Shown: in pieces, positions 33,334 through 46,306 of the stretch
Numbering within the stretch: the first letter of the stretch is position 1
Layout of the letters: the number at the start of each line of letters is the position of its first letter
Assembly (NCBI GenBank): GCA_037042185.1
Contig: JAXQJY010000027.1
Span: 1,302,001 to 1,366,000, forward strand
DNA length: 64,000 nucleotides
Source: Sordariomycetes sp. S80-01Y
Taxonomy: Eukaryota; Ascomycota; Sordariomycetes
Direction of reading: 5' to 3'
Translations under genes and position numbers: made by a program
Notes under the pieces: generated by a model
Database searches by the model: none
Told to the model about the DNA's origin: nothing
The model's input: only the letters and a program-made list of their open reading frames with translations

Positions 33334-36300
33334 ATGTCTTTCCGCGATGGACAGAGACGGTACGGTCATGTGCCGCCGGTGCAGTACCCCGTCGCCGGTC
33401 AGCAGCACCAGCAGGGTCAGCAGCAAGACGAGGGTGGCGTAGGGAGGCGGCCGAGCTTCAACAGCGGCGACGACACTGCCTACTACAACCACCCGCAAGG
33501 CCGCGGTGATGCAGGCTACGGAAACGGAGCAGATGAGCTCTTCCTGTCCAACCCGGCTGCGAGACAGCCGAACTATGGTTCCACCGCCCACGCCTTGTCT
33601 GGCTACCAACATCAGTACCAAGACCCCACGCCTCCGACACCCTCGCAGTCCACCTACAATCCCCAGAGCTTCGCACACCAACCGCAATCAGGATTCCAAA
33701 GAACTCAGTCCACCACCCTGCCCTACCGGCAACCACAACAATCGCCGCAATACCCGCCGCAGCACCGAACCTCGTTCGCGCCATCGCCGACCAACTACAC
33801 TCCCCAAGCATACAACCCCGCCGCCTATGCAAGTGCGACCTCACCACAGCGGCAGCCTACATATCACGGCTACAGTTCCCCAGATCCTAGCTATGGGGCT
33901 TCAGCCGCGGGATCACACGGTTCGCCCTCGTATGGACATTCACCTGGCTCAACGTCTTCCGCTTCCTTTCAACAATCGTCCCACGCCCAGGCCTATCACG
34001 GCGGCTATTCCCAACCTGCGCAAAGCTCTTCGATACCTGGCTTCAGTCCCCAAACACCAACGGCTACGTACGACCCAGCGCAATTTGTAGGAGCACAGTT
34101 TGCGAACGGGAGTGGCGCTGGACAGCAGCAGTACTCACAAGCTCCTTATCCCACCACGTCCCAGATGCCAGTCGGGCCATATGGCAATGACCGGAATTCG
34201 ATATACAATAGGGACTCGAGATCGAACTCGCAAACGTCGCCCCTAACATCACCGCCGCTCCAGCCCCAGCCATCGCCTGGCTTGCAGCGACACCCTACCA
34301 ACGCGCCATTGCCAAGGCGGCCCGAGGAGCAAGATGGCAGGTACGACAATGGACATGATCATTACAGCCAGGATCAAGCTCGCCTGATGCAGGACATTGA
34401 GGCGGAGCTAGGGGCCATTGGACCTCGCGATAGTCAGAGAATGACGAATGGGCAATACGCGAACCGATACGAGACTGAGCAGGATTCAATGCGCCGGTAC
34501 AACTCCTCAGCTACGACGCTCGCACACACTGCCAGCGCAGCGTCCAGACCGAGTGGGGTCTCTTCCTTTGAGGAGGACGACGATGATCCCGAGGGCACCG
34601 CGGGCGTGTTGGCGATGCAGCAGGCGGAAATGGACGACAGGCGCTTTAGCGGGGCCACTTTCACCTCCTACGACCCGCCTCCGACCAGATCGGATCCCCT
34701 GCCCCCGCCACCTGAGGAGCAAGATCGCAGCAGCAGTGGCGGGAGTGATTTCGGTGGCACGGTAGACTTGGGGATGCTAAGCGGCGGCTACGCTGGTAAT
34801 TTGACTTACGGAAACGATGTTGGGTCGCCTCCCTCGCGGCAGGACTCAACACGGCCGCTACCGTCACCCAACTATTTTAATGCGCAGTACGAAAAGCACG
34901 AAAGCGCTCCGAACTACCACGATGCTCACATGGACTATGGCGGCACAGGCGGTCTGCAGCCTCCGAGTGCAGCTCGCCTCAGTTTCGACGAGGGTGACGA
35001 AAGGGTTTCACTACACTCAAGGCAGAGCGGCCAGGAGTCTCCTCCCAAGAACGAATACGAAGATCTCTTCTATCATCCCGGTCTCACGAACCGACCACTA
35101 CCGACGGTTCCTCCCGGTACTGGCTCGGATAGCAGCTCCATGCTCTCAGTAAACACCAACCGTGGTCAACTGCAACACACATATTCGAACAGCACCGATT
35201 CGAGACACTATCAACACGAAAACCCAGAGACTTTCTACGGCAACCAATCACCTGCCGGCCTTCATCCTGAGCGTTCGATATCGCTCGGTGGACACAGCAA
35301 CACACCACAGGTCTATGCCCCGGCGAGATCACGAACGGACGCTGCTGAAGAGCGAAAGAAGGCCAACCGCCAGCAGCAAGTCGTTCCTCAAGGAGGTCCG
35401 ATCAGCGAGTACGACAGCACCAGTGGCACTGTAGGGGCATTCGACGGCATCACGCTCCCCAGTGGTCGCAAGAGACGTTTCATTCCCAGCAAGCTCAGCA
35501 CCGGTGACTTCCGTCGCTGCGTTGAGCCATGGGCGCTCAGTGGCGTTGAGCGCTGGATCCGTGATATGGCCGACGGCGAGGTGGATCTTAAAGAAAAGAC
35601 CATCGAGGAAGCGCTCATCCTTCTGTTTACATTCAAAGTACCTACTATGAATGTCGCAGACGCAGAGGTCCTTGCGAGTCGCGTCGTGTCACAGATGCTT
35701 GAGTCAGGTACCATCATTCCTGACGAAGAATGGGTCAAGTTCGGCGATGGCCATATCTCTGGAGTCTTCTGGCAATTGGCTGGCGCTGGGTGTTACGCGC
35801 CGAGGGTCCACGTTGAAGAGATCAGCGGACGCTGTTACTCGTACCACTGCACTCGAACCGTCAAGAAAGTCGACCTCGATGACCTGGATCCCGAATCAAA
35901 CAAGTCCATCGAATGGCACGTATTTTACGGTCTCAGGAAAGAGGACCTCGAAGGCAAAGATGGAAAAGAGATCAAGCGTCAGAACAACTTGCACGAGATC
36001 GTCACTGGCGAGGAGAAGTACATCAAGCAGCTTGACTTCTTCAGGACAGTCTACCGTGATGACCTGCGCTCTCGCAATCCGCCTCTTCTCAAGCCTGATA
36101 GGCAAGATAAGTTCTTGAATGCGGTGTTTGGCAAACTTGAGTCAGTGATGAGCATCAACAAAGACAATCTGCTGGCACAGCTCAAGTATCGACAGCAGGA
36201 GCAGGGTCCTTGGATCATCGGGTTCAGCGACATCTTCCGCGAGTGGATCAGAAAGGCCAAGGCTGAGTACATCGAGTATGCTTCGGGGTATCCGCGAGCA

Positions 36301-38534
36301 CGATACATGATGGAGAAGGAGGCCGAGCGCAATGTCCTTTTCAAGCGCTTCCTCGACGAGAAACTCAAGCACAAGAGCTCCGAGAAGCTCGGCTGGGCTC
36401 ACTTCTTGATCGCCCCTGTGACGCGTCTGCAACGGTACCCTTTGCTGCTGGCAGAAGTTGTGAAGAACTCGGACCCGAGCAGCGAGGAGATGATGAACCT
36501 CCAAAAAGCCATCGCTGAGGTTAAGGCTGTTGCAGCCGAGTGTGACATCAAGGTTGCAGAAACTAACAAGAGGGTGGAAATGATGGAGCTTGACCGCATG
36601 CTTGTTCTTCGACCCGGCTTCCAGTCGATCCTCAACCTCGATCATCTTGGCCGGCAGCTAATCATGCAAGGTGAGCTGACGAGACTTGGGTCTAAGGGTG
36701 TACGATGGGTTGATATGCATGCGCTCTTGTTCGATCACTACCTCATCCTCGCCAAGGCTGTGGTTTCGAGGGATGGCAGGGACAAGAAATACGATGTGTC
36801 GAAGGAGGTATGTATTGTTCGCATTCCTAGATCAACCTATGCTAACCGCCACAGCCTGTGCCTATGCCCCTGTTGTTCTTAGAAAGCACCAACGACGAGC
36901 CCATCCAACGACAAAAGGGCATCACCACTACCCTTGCACGAACCACCACTGCATCAGCGTCTAACTCGCAGCTCAGCAAGGTGGCCACCGGCAGCAGCGG
37001 CAAGCCTGGTCTCGACCACGTCAACACCAGCTCATCGCTCAACACGCTCACCCCCACCGGATCTAACGATGACAGCCGGATCTTGTACCCCTTCCGCGTC
37101 AAGCATCTTGGGCATGAGGTCTACACCCTCTACGCAACTTCATCTAGGGATCGCTTCGAGTGGTGCAACAGGATTATTGACGCCAAGACGAACCACGCAA
37201 AAGCCTTGCACCAGCAAAATGCGGAGCCGTTCCGTCTACGCGTACTCGCCGACGCCGCCTTCCACTACGATGGGTCATCGATATATGCTAGGACAGCGTC
37301 CGTGCCCGTCGAGGGAACACCCCTGGACAGGGCGATCAAAGATATTGAGAGCGTTCTTGGCTCAGCACAGGGGATAGCGCCCGTCTGTCGCGCCCAAGTC
37401 AACTGCGCTACCGGCTTCTCAGCATTCGGCAAGTCTATTATTGCCATCGGCACGGATTACGGTGTCTTCATCTCCGATCCTTCCAACCCTCGTGGATGGA
37501 CCCGAGTAAGTGGTAGTTCCATTACGAATGCATGCCGATACTAACTTCAACAGACGGTAACGGCCTCCCGTGTTACTCAGATAGCAGTTCTCGAGGAGTT
37601 CTCGGTCTGCCTCGTCATCTCAGACCGGTCCCTCATCTCCTACCCCTTGGACGTTATCGCGCCAGTGTCGGACTTTGCTCCTCCTGTTAACGACAACCCC
37701 CGCCGCGCCCCGCAGCGTTTGGCAAAGGACGTCACATACTTCTCCACGGCTCGCATGAAGGATCGAACGCTCATCTTCTACAAGCGAAAAGAGGGCCTGC
37801 ACACCACCTTCAAGGTTCTGGAGCCAATCTATCACAAAGCCACTGAGAAGCGCCGTCTCTTCGGTGGGCGAAAGGGAGCTCCCGGCAGTACAGAGTCATT
37901 CCGCGACTTTGACGAGTTCTTCTTCCCCACGGAATGCTACTCACTCAGCATTTTCCAGACCTATATCGCCGTCGCAACATCCAAGGGTCTCGAGATGCTG
38001 ACTCTGGACAAGAAGCAGCCCATGTCGATCCCCGACCTCAAGGCCCCTGCTATCGCCAACATTGCATCTCGCATTCGCGATCAGAAGCCGCTGGGCATGT
38101 TCCGCCTCAACGAGAACGAGTTCATTCTCACCTACGAGGACTGCGCCGTCTACGTGGACAAACACGGCGACGTATCGCGGACCCTGATCATGGAGTACAC
38201 CGGCAAGCAGAAGAAGGCCCGCGGCGCGACCATGTACGGGCAGTATCTCTTGCTCTTCAACGAGGATTACGTGGAGATACGCAACGCAGACAACGGACGG
38301 CTGAGACAGATCATCGCCGGTAGAGACGTGCGTGTTCTGGACTATGGCATCAGGGGACCGACGGGCGGCAACGCGGCCGCTGGGCAGCAGAAGGAGGGTC
38401 GCAACGGGCAGCTGCCCAATGTTGGAGATGCCAGCAAAGGCACGGTGAAGATTGCTATGTGTCATCCGGAGCTTCCGGGTCGACAGATTGTATTGGAGAT
38501 GTTGTTGAACGAGGGCCATGTGGACGCTAGTTAG
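33334..38534 (+). CDS. ROM2: Rho1 guanine nucleotide exchange factor (ROM1/ROM2 type)
   Basis: Activates Rho1 GTPase at the plasma membrane in cell-wall integrity signalling. Three exons, 33334-36807, 36855-37505 and 37554-38534, encode 1701 residues; introns are 47 and 48 bp. Order: about 700 disordered residues rich in Q, P, S and Y; DEP domain about 711-830 (LSTGDFRRCVEPWALSGVER); DH (RhoGEF) about 884-1086 (HEIVTGEEKYIKQLDFF; signature helix APVTRLQRYPLLL); PH about 1100-1290 (LGSKGVRWVDMHALLFDHY); CNH about 1340-1680 (ISDRSLISYPLDV, FNEDYVEIRNADNGRLRQII). The protein is longer than yeast Rom2 because of the N-terminal region. The symbol follows the domain order; the ROM1/ROM2 split is not resolved. 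Confidence 0.93.
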
Positions 38535-39069
38535 GTTCGCCTTTCCGTGCGCCGCACCAAGAGGGACGGACGACATGGACGGGGTTAGATGCGGGCGAAT
38601 GATTCAGATCAACTGACTTTCAGGATCCGACATTGGATTTCCTTCAGTTTCTTTTGCGAAGTCAGCCGACGACTTCTGTACGGGTTGGCATGGCGTTGTG
38701 GTTTGATGAGCGAGCCGAGATGAGAGGGGAGAGACCGTCTGGCTCTTGCTTTCGCGGTTCATGCTGCTGGATATATAATGATCTTCATGCTAGATGGTCA
38801 GTGTTTATGAATGAAATCTACGACGATGAAGGGCCTTTTCTTTGGTCGCTCACTTCTTCGTCACATATGCGAGACTCGGGTGTCCTGAACAAGAATGCAT
38901 TCCATAAACTGGGAACCATGTTGACTAAAAGTATACACGACAAAAGGAGCCTCGTCGATCTACCGACGAGATCCCATGTAATCCTCCACTGCCGCCCAAA
39001 AAACCCTCCCCTTACTCACTCACGGAGCCTTGCACCTTTGCGACCCTCGTCGCGCATCCGGAGCCAACC
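38535..39069. other. Convergent 3' flanks of ROM2 and MPC
   Basis: 535 bases between convergent stop codons. No gene recognised. Confidence 0.45.
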
Positions 39070-39796
39070 TTAAGGCTTGGCCTGCTGGATCTTTTCCTTG
39101 GCGGCCTCAGCCGTCTCCTTGGCTCCCTCGACGCGCTCCTGCACGTCGGTCTTGATATCCTCCTTGATCTGGTCGCCGCTCTTCTTGGAGGACTCGTGCA
39201 TGGCGATGCGGGTGAGCTGGGTGATGCCGACGAGGGCGAGGAAGAAGTTGACGGCAGCCAAGCTATTTCGAGGAATCGATCCGCGTCAGCAAAACGTTCT
39301 TCTTTTGGAGAACCTTGAAGGGGAAGATGGGGGGAAGACCTACAGGTAGTTCTTGGGTCGGATGATGGTGCACCACCTGGTCCAGATCAGACCGGTGCAG
39401 GTCAGGGCAAAGTTCTGCGTGAAGGAAAGCTTCTCAGCCGGACGGGCGAAGTCCGAGACGCCAGCCAGGACGAGCGCCCACTGCACCACGTTAGCCACCT
39501 ATTCTACTGCAGCTTCCGCTTCGGAGCAATCCTCCTCTCTCCTCTCCAAGATCCGCTCCTCATCTGATGGGCAAACGAACCTTCATGACGGGGGCCCAGA
39601 AGTGAACCGTCTTGAAACCGACCTCGCTCTCCCACATCCTCTTGAACCAACCCTGCTGCTGCGCGCCCTCAGCCGTGCTCTGCCATCTCTTGCTGCCCGC
39701 GCTGCCGAATCGCGAGGCATTCTGGAACTGGGGCCGGAAGGCAGCCCGGAAGGGCGCCTGCTGGAACAGCGGTCGCGAGGCGCGGAAGGCGGACAT
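39070..39796 (-). CDS. Mitochondrial pyruvate carrier subunit
   Basis: Inner-membrane carrier that brings pyruvate into the matrix, working as a hetero-dimer of two MPC subunits. Three exons, 39796-39581, 39498-39344 and 39262-39070, 187 residues; introns 82 and 81 bp. The N-terminus is a presequence (MSAFRASRPLFQQAPFRAAF). The MPC core follows: FWAPVMK-VANVVQWALVLAGVSDFARPAEKLS, FALTCTGLIWTRWCTII-RPKNYLLAAVNFFLALVGI. The extended C-terminal helix (about 55 residues, rich in K, E and A) is typical of the Mpc2/3 type in fungi. Intron 1 uses a weak donor (GTTCGT). Divergent from the complex I subunit gene. Confidence 0.92.
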
Positions 39797-40316
39797 CTTT
39801 TCTTCTGCCTGCGAAGTCCTCCGTCAGTTTTTTGGTCCTTGTACCGCCCCCGATCCGGGCCGTCCTGCGTGCGGGAGGGGGCGAAGCGCTTGCGAGGAGA
39901 GGCAGAGGAGCCCGGCGCAGCGCTCAATTGGGATGACGTACCTTTGATGGGAGAGGGGAGATGGTCGTAGGTGCGTGGGTGGATGGGTGAAGTCGGAAGC
40001 TCGCGGTTGATATCAGTAGATATTACCGTTGAGGGACGGTACATAAATGTTGCGCCCGGAGATAAGCCGATTGTGAAAACCCGCTGCGAGGTCGGCGTCG
40101 CTGCCAGTGCCAGTGCCAGCGCTGTGGTGGGCTAGAATTTATGCACCACAAAACACTCCTGCATAAGCCGTGCATAATTCGCTCCAACTACGAAATTGAG
40201 CCTCGACCAATCACAGCAATTCAATTGACCTCGACCATCAACCTCATCGCCGTCGCCTTGGGTCGCCCTTCTTCCCACCACGGCCCTCAATCCTCACCAA
40301 CACAACGTCGCCCACC
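39797..40316. promoter_or_regulatory. Shared divergent promoter of MPC and NDUFA2 genes
   Basis: 520 bases separate two divergent genes for mitochondrial energy metabolism. It contains a CCAAT box on the plus strand (40207-40211) and an ATTGG on the same strand at 39927-39931 (CCAAT read on the other). Both could serve a HAP-type complex. Confidence 0.55.
40207..40213 (+). promoter_or_regulatory. CCAATCA box
   Basis: Core of the fungal HAP (CBF) site, 106 bp upstream of the NDUFA2 start codon. HAP complexes drive respiratory genes and act in iron regulation. Binding here is inferred, not shown. Confidence 0.5.
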
Positions 40317-40921
40317 ATGTCGAGCCGATACGCCTTCACAAAGGGTCTCAAGGAGGTGCGCTTCCTGTTCTGCCAGACGTCAGAGCACAGCGCTGCGGTG
40401 CGGTACGTTGCAGCCCTTCCCCCAGACAAAGCTCTCGCCTTGGACGGCGAACCACGCTGGCTAGACGAACAAGAGGTCGCGATGCCGAGGATTTGGAGAC
40501 GGGAGTCGGGGGAGCTACCTCTATGCAGAATGATTGATGCTGACGGCCAGGGCAGATCTTTCCTCACCCGCGCCTACCCGACTATGAAGAAGAACAACCC
40601 ACAGATCCCGATCCTCATCCGCGAAGCTCAGGGGACACTGCCCAAGATCTACGCACGATACGGTACGAGCGGACCCCCGGAAACATACACTGGCTTTTCC
40701 AAGTCCCCGCGCGCTGGCAAGCCATCCTACTTCAGCCGAGCTGCTCCGGCGAGCTGTTCATGGGAGTGTGGCGGGGACCGCAGTGTCAAGCTACAAGACA
40801 GAGAGACTGGGAAGCTAACGAGGACTTAGATTTCGGCAACGAGAAGTCGCAGAGCTTGGAGGGCCTGTCGGATAAGCAGGTCGAGGAGACAGTGACTGGT
40901 CTGGTTAAGAACGAGGCATGA
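40317..40921 (+). CDS. NADH dehydrogenase complex I subunit NDUFA2 (10.5 kDa)
   Basis: Accessory subunit of mitochondrial complex I with a thioredoxin-like fold in the peripheral arm. Three exons, 40317-40402, 40556-40662 and 40830-40921, giving 94 residues; the introns are long for this window (153 and 167 bp). The reading is MSSRYAFTKGLKEVRFLFC-QTSEHSAAVR-SFLTRAYPTMKKNNPQIPILIREAQG-TLPKIYARYDFG-NEKSQSLEGLSDKQVEETV. The family's N-terminal RFLFCQTSxxS and PILIREA motifs are intact. Intron 1 joins AVR-SFL and intron 2 joins RY-DFG, both required for the family pattern. Confidence 0.93.
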
Positions 40922-41274
40922 CCGAAGACTGCTCCAGGCTGTCGGATGTATATATGATAGGACGCAGAGGAGAAGGAGACTGTACCAACATCATGTTCTC
41001 GTTGTGCCCGCGAAATGCGTGACATGTGTAGTCTGATGTGAACCCCCTCGACTTGAGCTTGGTGGTCGTTGCTATCAAGTCCTGTGCCTACGATTCAGAC
41101 CAGCTCGGTCCTTTCACCACAGATGATTTCACTCCAATCACGGTGTTTCATGCACCATGGGTCTTGAAGTCGCTTGAAAACGCTTCATATATTAATGCTT
41201 GCCCAAGACCTCTCTTCCCAGCTCTGCTTGCACATGTCCAACCAGTAACGCTTATCTTTTCGCTGATCCTGACC
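40922..41274. other. Convergent spacer
   Basis: 353 bases between the stop codons of NDUFA2 and the RRM gene; no gene seen. Confidence 0.45.
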
Positions 41275-44200
41275 TTATGACCCTTTCCCGAACTTGCTCT
41301 TCCGCTTCGCAATCACCTTGACCTTGCCTGTATGTGGGTTTGTGATCGTTCTGACATTGTCCCCCACGAACTCTTGGCTGCGCCTAACGTTGGCTCTTCC
41401 CTCGACTGCCTTCTCCTCAGCCCTGAGTTTGATGGATTCAACCTTCTCTCCATACTGAACGGTGTCTCTCTCCCACGGCTCATTGAAACCGTGAATATTG
41501 TTGTTCTGGCTCGTTGGTCGACCTCTGTCATCAAGCTTCGGCTTAAACCCAAACCCGTGGACGTGGCCATCCTCGGTGTCGTATCTCACCCAATGGCCAG
41601 AATTCTTCATTCGAACACCTGGAAAATCGGCCTGAGTGGTCTCGACGAGGCTTGCCATTCCTCCAACGGTAATGAGGTGGCTGGCTGAGCTCGAATTTTG
41701 AGGCGAGGCAACGGCTGTGGTGCTGGTGCTGACGCTGGTCCAGTCTTCGTCAATGGACTCTTTCGCAGAGCTCACTAGATTAGCCCCTTTTTCAAACTCG
41801 GCGGCATCAAGATCCGCTAGCTCCTTCTGTTCCCTTTTCTGCCTCTTTTTCTCCGCGCCGGTCTTAAGCTTCTTCCTTTTCTTCTTCTTCTTGGGCGCCT
41901 CAGGTGTCGATCTTTTGTCAGACTCAATGGCCTCATCACTATCCACCCCAGTTTTCGCCTTCGGTTCAACCGTCTCAACCAAGACAATCTCTGTTCGCTC
42001 AGCTGTCCCTCCATCTATGGTTGGGACTGCCCCCTGCTTCTTCGCGTTGCTTCGTGCTTGTGAAATCAGATCTGAGTTGTTAATCTTTCCTTCTACAGTA
42101 ACCAGCCTCGCTGTCTTCCCGAGAAACTCATTGGTTAGAGGATCTGCATCTTCCTTGGCATCAATGAGCCCCTTGCCCTTAGAGAGGCCGAGGGTAATAC
42201 TACTGGCTGATGAATCATGCCCGGGATCGCTCAAGCTGCCGCTGTTAGAAAGATCCTGGAGCTTCTCGAACTGACTCCTGTGGGGTTCGTGTTGCCTAGT
42301 CGTGATGTGCTGGCCCCTTGCCTTCGACTGGGTCGAATGTCTCGAGGACTTTTGGGATGATGCTGCCGGTAATCCTTTGTTCGAATGCGCGCCCTGGGCA
42401 TCCGAAGGTGTCTGAGCGTGCCTTTTGGCGCGCTCGGCAACCTCATCCATCTCTGGAGTAGCCCTGGCCACCGATCGGACTGTATCGTTGTCGTATTCGG
42501 ATTTAGGATGAGTTCTCGCTGACACAAGTGATTTGGTTGTCGATCCCTTTTCTTTACTTTCCCCAGGAGTATGCGGTTGGCTTTGTGTGCTTCCGATGTG
42601 AAATTGGATTGAAGCTTGTTCTGAAGCTTCTTCCAGGTCTTTTTCAGAAGCCTTCGCTGTAGAGTGAGTAGTCGCTGGGCCCTTGGGCCCCTTTATAACC
42701 GCGCTTTTGACTCCAGAACACGCCATTCCATTTTCTTTCCCTTTCACAGTCTTCAAAAGTTGAGTTGATGACACTCGTTGTGTCCCTGACCGTGGCACTT
42801 CAGCTTGCTGGGTGTTTGATTTCGAACCGTCATCCAAGGGTGGTTGAACACCCTTGCCAGTCCTCGGTTGTTGGGGTTTGATAGACTTATTACTTTGATT
42901 CGCAGCATTGGAAGAATGATTGATTCGGTCATCCTGAGGAGGGGGCTTTGCCTTTGCATGCTGCTCAGCGCTGGTTGTGTTGACCACTCCGGACAGGGTT
43001 CCGCTCTTCGCCCCCTTCGAGAGTGATGCTTCTCTGCCTCCCTGAGTGGAACTCGCGTCCATGACGACAGACGGAGGTTGTGGCAGCCGAGTCTTTCGTG
43101 TAGGACCTAGCAATGCAGGAGATCCGCAGCCCACAGGCCTTTTCGCTTTCCTAGCAGTCAAGGCCAGCGGCATCGCAATCTGTCGCGAAAACTTCCGCCT
43201 AGACTCGATATCTACTCCAGATAGTTGGGCAGGCTTTTCTGTACTGCTGGAAGCGGTTTCTGACCACGAAGCGGCACCAGATATTGTACTGGGCAACTGA
43301 TGAGGGTGAGGGTTGATCGGGGTCGGGACGCTGGGTACGGTCTTGGACTTGACTCTACCGTTAAGTACCAGCTGGTCTGGATAGACGACAGACTTTGTTT
43401 TCCTTCCGCCCTTCTTTTTCAGCATGTTGTCGGGTTCGTCAGAGGTACTTGCAACCCACTGCGGATCTTCGAGAGACTTGGCCCTGGCTGCTTCAGCATC
43501 TAGAGCCTGGCCTTGCACCTCTTTTCCATCTTTTGTGCTACTGAGCTGTCTATCATGCGGCACAGATGGAGGAAGAACAACCCGAGGTATCGGTACCTGC
43601 TTTTCACTCTCTTTTTGACACCGATCAACCTGTTCGATGGGCTTCGGGGCTCTTGAAGCTGACATCGGGCTTGGAATTCCTCTGTCGCGGTGCTCTGGTA
43701 CCTGTAATCCTGAGATAACTGTGTCCATTTCGCCCCACGCATCGCAAGGAAGCCATGATCGCGATACATTCTTTACTGGTGAATGACTATTGCTGCGTGG
43801 CGTGATCCGCCTCTCAAAATCTGATCGGCCTCTCTCCTTGTTTGAATATGTTCTCCGGCTAGATAGTCCGGCTTCGACATATTCAACATCGGTGTTGGGC
43901 AATGTGGCACGTGGGATAGGTCTCCTGGCCGTAGCTGATTCCTGAGAGCTTTCGACGACGTCGTCTGTAGGGTTAGTCGGTACAGTTTGACAAACTAGAT
44001 CGCTAGGGATAGCCTTTGTGTGTGTCACACTATCTCGGGGGGCACTTTGACCCTGGGGGAGCCCAGTCGAAGACGTCATGGCTTCCATTATAGGGCCTTG
44101 ATTGACCGCAGTCGCTCCTGTTGCCGTGAAAATCTCTTGTTGTGAGTGTGTGAACGGTTTCAGACCCGCGTTGTAGCCAAAATTGTTTGCATGGGCCAAC

Positions 44201-46306
44201 TCGCCTCTCAAAGGGTTCGTAGTCGGATGAACCACATGCTGGAACGTGTCCTGTTGCGGATAATTACCCGTAGGTAGAGGCTGGTTCCTATGAAGCTCTT
44301 CTGGATATTGTGGTGCATAGAAGGGTTGAGCAGTCGTCGGATGATAAAAGAATTGTCGACTCAGTGGCGCTGGAGGCAGATGATGAGGAAGTGCCCCATT
44401 CCTATGTTGCGGTGCTTGTTGCCCTGCAACGTTGGTGGGCGCCAACACTATGTCAGAGAACTGTTCGGACCATCTTGACAAAGACATAGGGTTTATTGCC
44501 ACTCTTATCTTGCGTCCGACCAAGGTTCTCGAGGACGAAAGCGTCAACTAAACTGCGTTCTCCTTTTGGAACCTGCAGTGATGTTAGTTCTAGACAACGT
44601 TGTAGGATATCCGGTCGGCCAACCTAACAATGACTTTCCAAGTGGCTGCCTGTCTGGGCATTGGCGATACCTCAGTCACATATCCAAACTGTGCCATGCA
44701 TGACCAGATATAGCTCTGCAGTGCAGGTGAGTACGGCTCATGCAAGGAAACCACGACACTTCGGTTGAGCAGCTGACACTGCCTGCACGCACACTCTGTG
44801 TACTTTTCTTTGCAACGAGTAGGCTTTTCTTGGTTTCTGCACATTGTTTTCAGGGGGTTTCCGATCTTGATTGGGTTATCGGCCTGTTTGAGATTACTTC
44901 TAGCGTCCTGGCTGGTGTAGTGAACATTGGTGGAGTGTGAAGCATCCGGCTCCGTAGTGTGAGTCTCGGCCATACCACTGGATCTCAGGGACCGATGAGT
45001 AGCAACTTCGGAGACGTGGGTAGCTTGCTCCCGATGTGCGTGCGGCTTCTCCTTTTCACCTCGGCTATCATGGGAAGCTTGAGACACGGTTTCACAGTCA
45101 GCAGAGGCAGCTGCTTCAAGACCCTCTTGATCTTTGCTGACAACACTGCTGTTTTTCGAAGCGCCAGTTGCCTTAGCCACAGTCTTTACCAGTTGCTCAA
45201 AGTTGTCGTCTTTTTTGAGTGTCTTGTCTGCTCCTCCGGTAGATTTGGCGTGCTTCTGAGCGGCTTCTCGTCTGGTTTGTGACTTTTGCGTACTCTCCAA
45301 CCAGCTTACCCAGAAACTGCTGTGCACAACGCTGCCCTTGACCACAGGAAGGCTGTTCGAGTGAGCTGGCACTTCGCTCCCAGCTTTTAAAGGGTAATCA
45401 GTACTTTGCACTATGTTGTGCCACCACCAAAACTCGTGTGGCCTGAGGGAAGGGGGCGTGTACAAATCCACTATAAGAACTTGTTAGATCAATGCGGTCC
45501 GCTGCAATCAAGATCTGACAGAAGGACCTACCTGGCCATGGTCCGTTCCCAGATTTGTGGTAAGCATGATACCATTGCCCTGGTGTCAGGAAAATTCGGT
45601 GCTGAAGGAGGTGACGAGAGAACAGGAGCGAAATGTCTAACTCCTCTAGGAGTTCTTGCGCGCTCAGGTACTGGCAGAGGTTCCCAAGCGTGTGACGATC
45701 CTCTCTGGTGCAAAGATTAACGATAGGTCCCGACTCATCTAGTCCCTTCCAATTCAACATCTTCCTTAAATTTGATGAATCTGCCATCCAACAAAACATG
45801 AAGTGAATTAGCTGGATCCAGTTATTTTTGTGGCAGCACCCCTCACGGAGGTGGATGTTCTCTTGCTCGAGCTTTAGCTGAACCTCTTGGAGGTTACGGG
45901 AGCCGCAGCGATAAACATCCAAAGGATCGTATACGTTGAAGATATCGTCCAACTTCCGAGACGGCTCAACGTCTAACATGATGGCCCAGTATTTCTGGCG
46001 CAAATGGTTGCATACTGACCGTACCTGTCCGCTCGACCAAGCAAGAACGCTCCTCCGCGGAATCCGGAGTCTCTGACGACCTCCTTGGGTATGAAAGAGG
46101 GCACGAGAAGATCTTCCGTTAGGAAGTCGAAAAGCTGTCATGTATGCGCCTTGCCCATGTCGATTTCCAGCCCATTCGTCAGAAGCATCGTCTAAGATTG
46201 GGAGACCATTGTCGTCGAAGCGAAGGAAGACTTGATGCTGATCTTCTTGTGCGGAATTCGCCAAGTCTCCAATATCGTCCGGCACTGGTGATAAAGTGCT
46301 AGACAT
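41275..46306 (-). CDS. Very long RRM-containing protein, in-frame TAG inside the RRM
   Basis: Exons 46306-45532, 45470-44624 and 44572-41275 (introns 61 and 51 bp; another intron, 46385-46314, lies in the leader). The N-terminal 258 residues have no known family. Exon 2 carries a Cys-rich bit (C-R-Q-C near TECACRQCQL) and then an RRM: RSVVVSLHEP, WSCMAQFGYVTEV, ATWKVIVRF (RNP1-like strand), QKENAV, a TAG at 44548-44550, then LTLSSSRTLVGRKIRVAINP, a textbook RRM ending. So the fold is continuous only if TAG is read. The C-terminal 1000 residues are disordered (S, K, T, P) with a Lys-rich KKKKKRKKLK stretch and a conserved-looking end FPGVRMKNSGHW...HGFNEPWERDT. If TAG stops, the product is 548 residues with a cut RRM; if read, 1639. 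Next ATG (44487) could start a separate downstream frame. Confidence 0.6.

Noticed and set aside
44453-44572. Alternative frame VPKGERSLVDAFVLENLG ending at TGA 44453, as the true end of the RRM gene
   Set aside because: It needs the weak donor GTTAGG and gives no RRM fourth strand. The other frame supplies GRKIRVAI in the right place.
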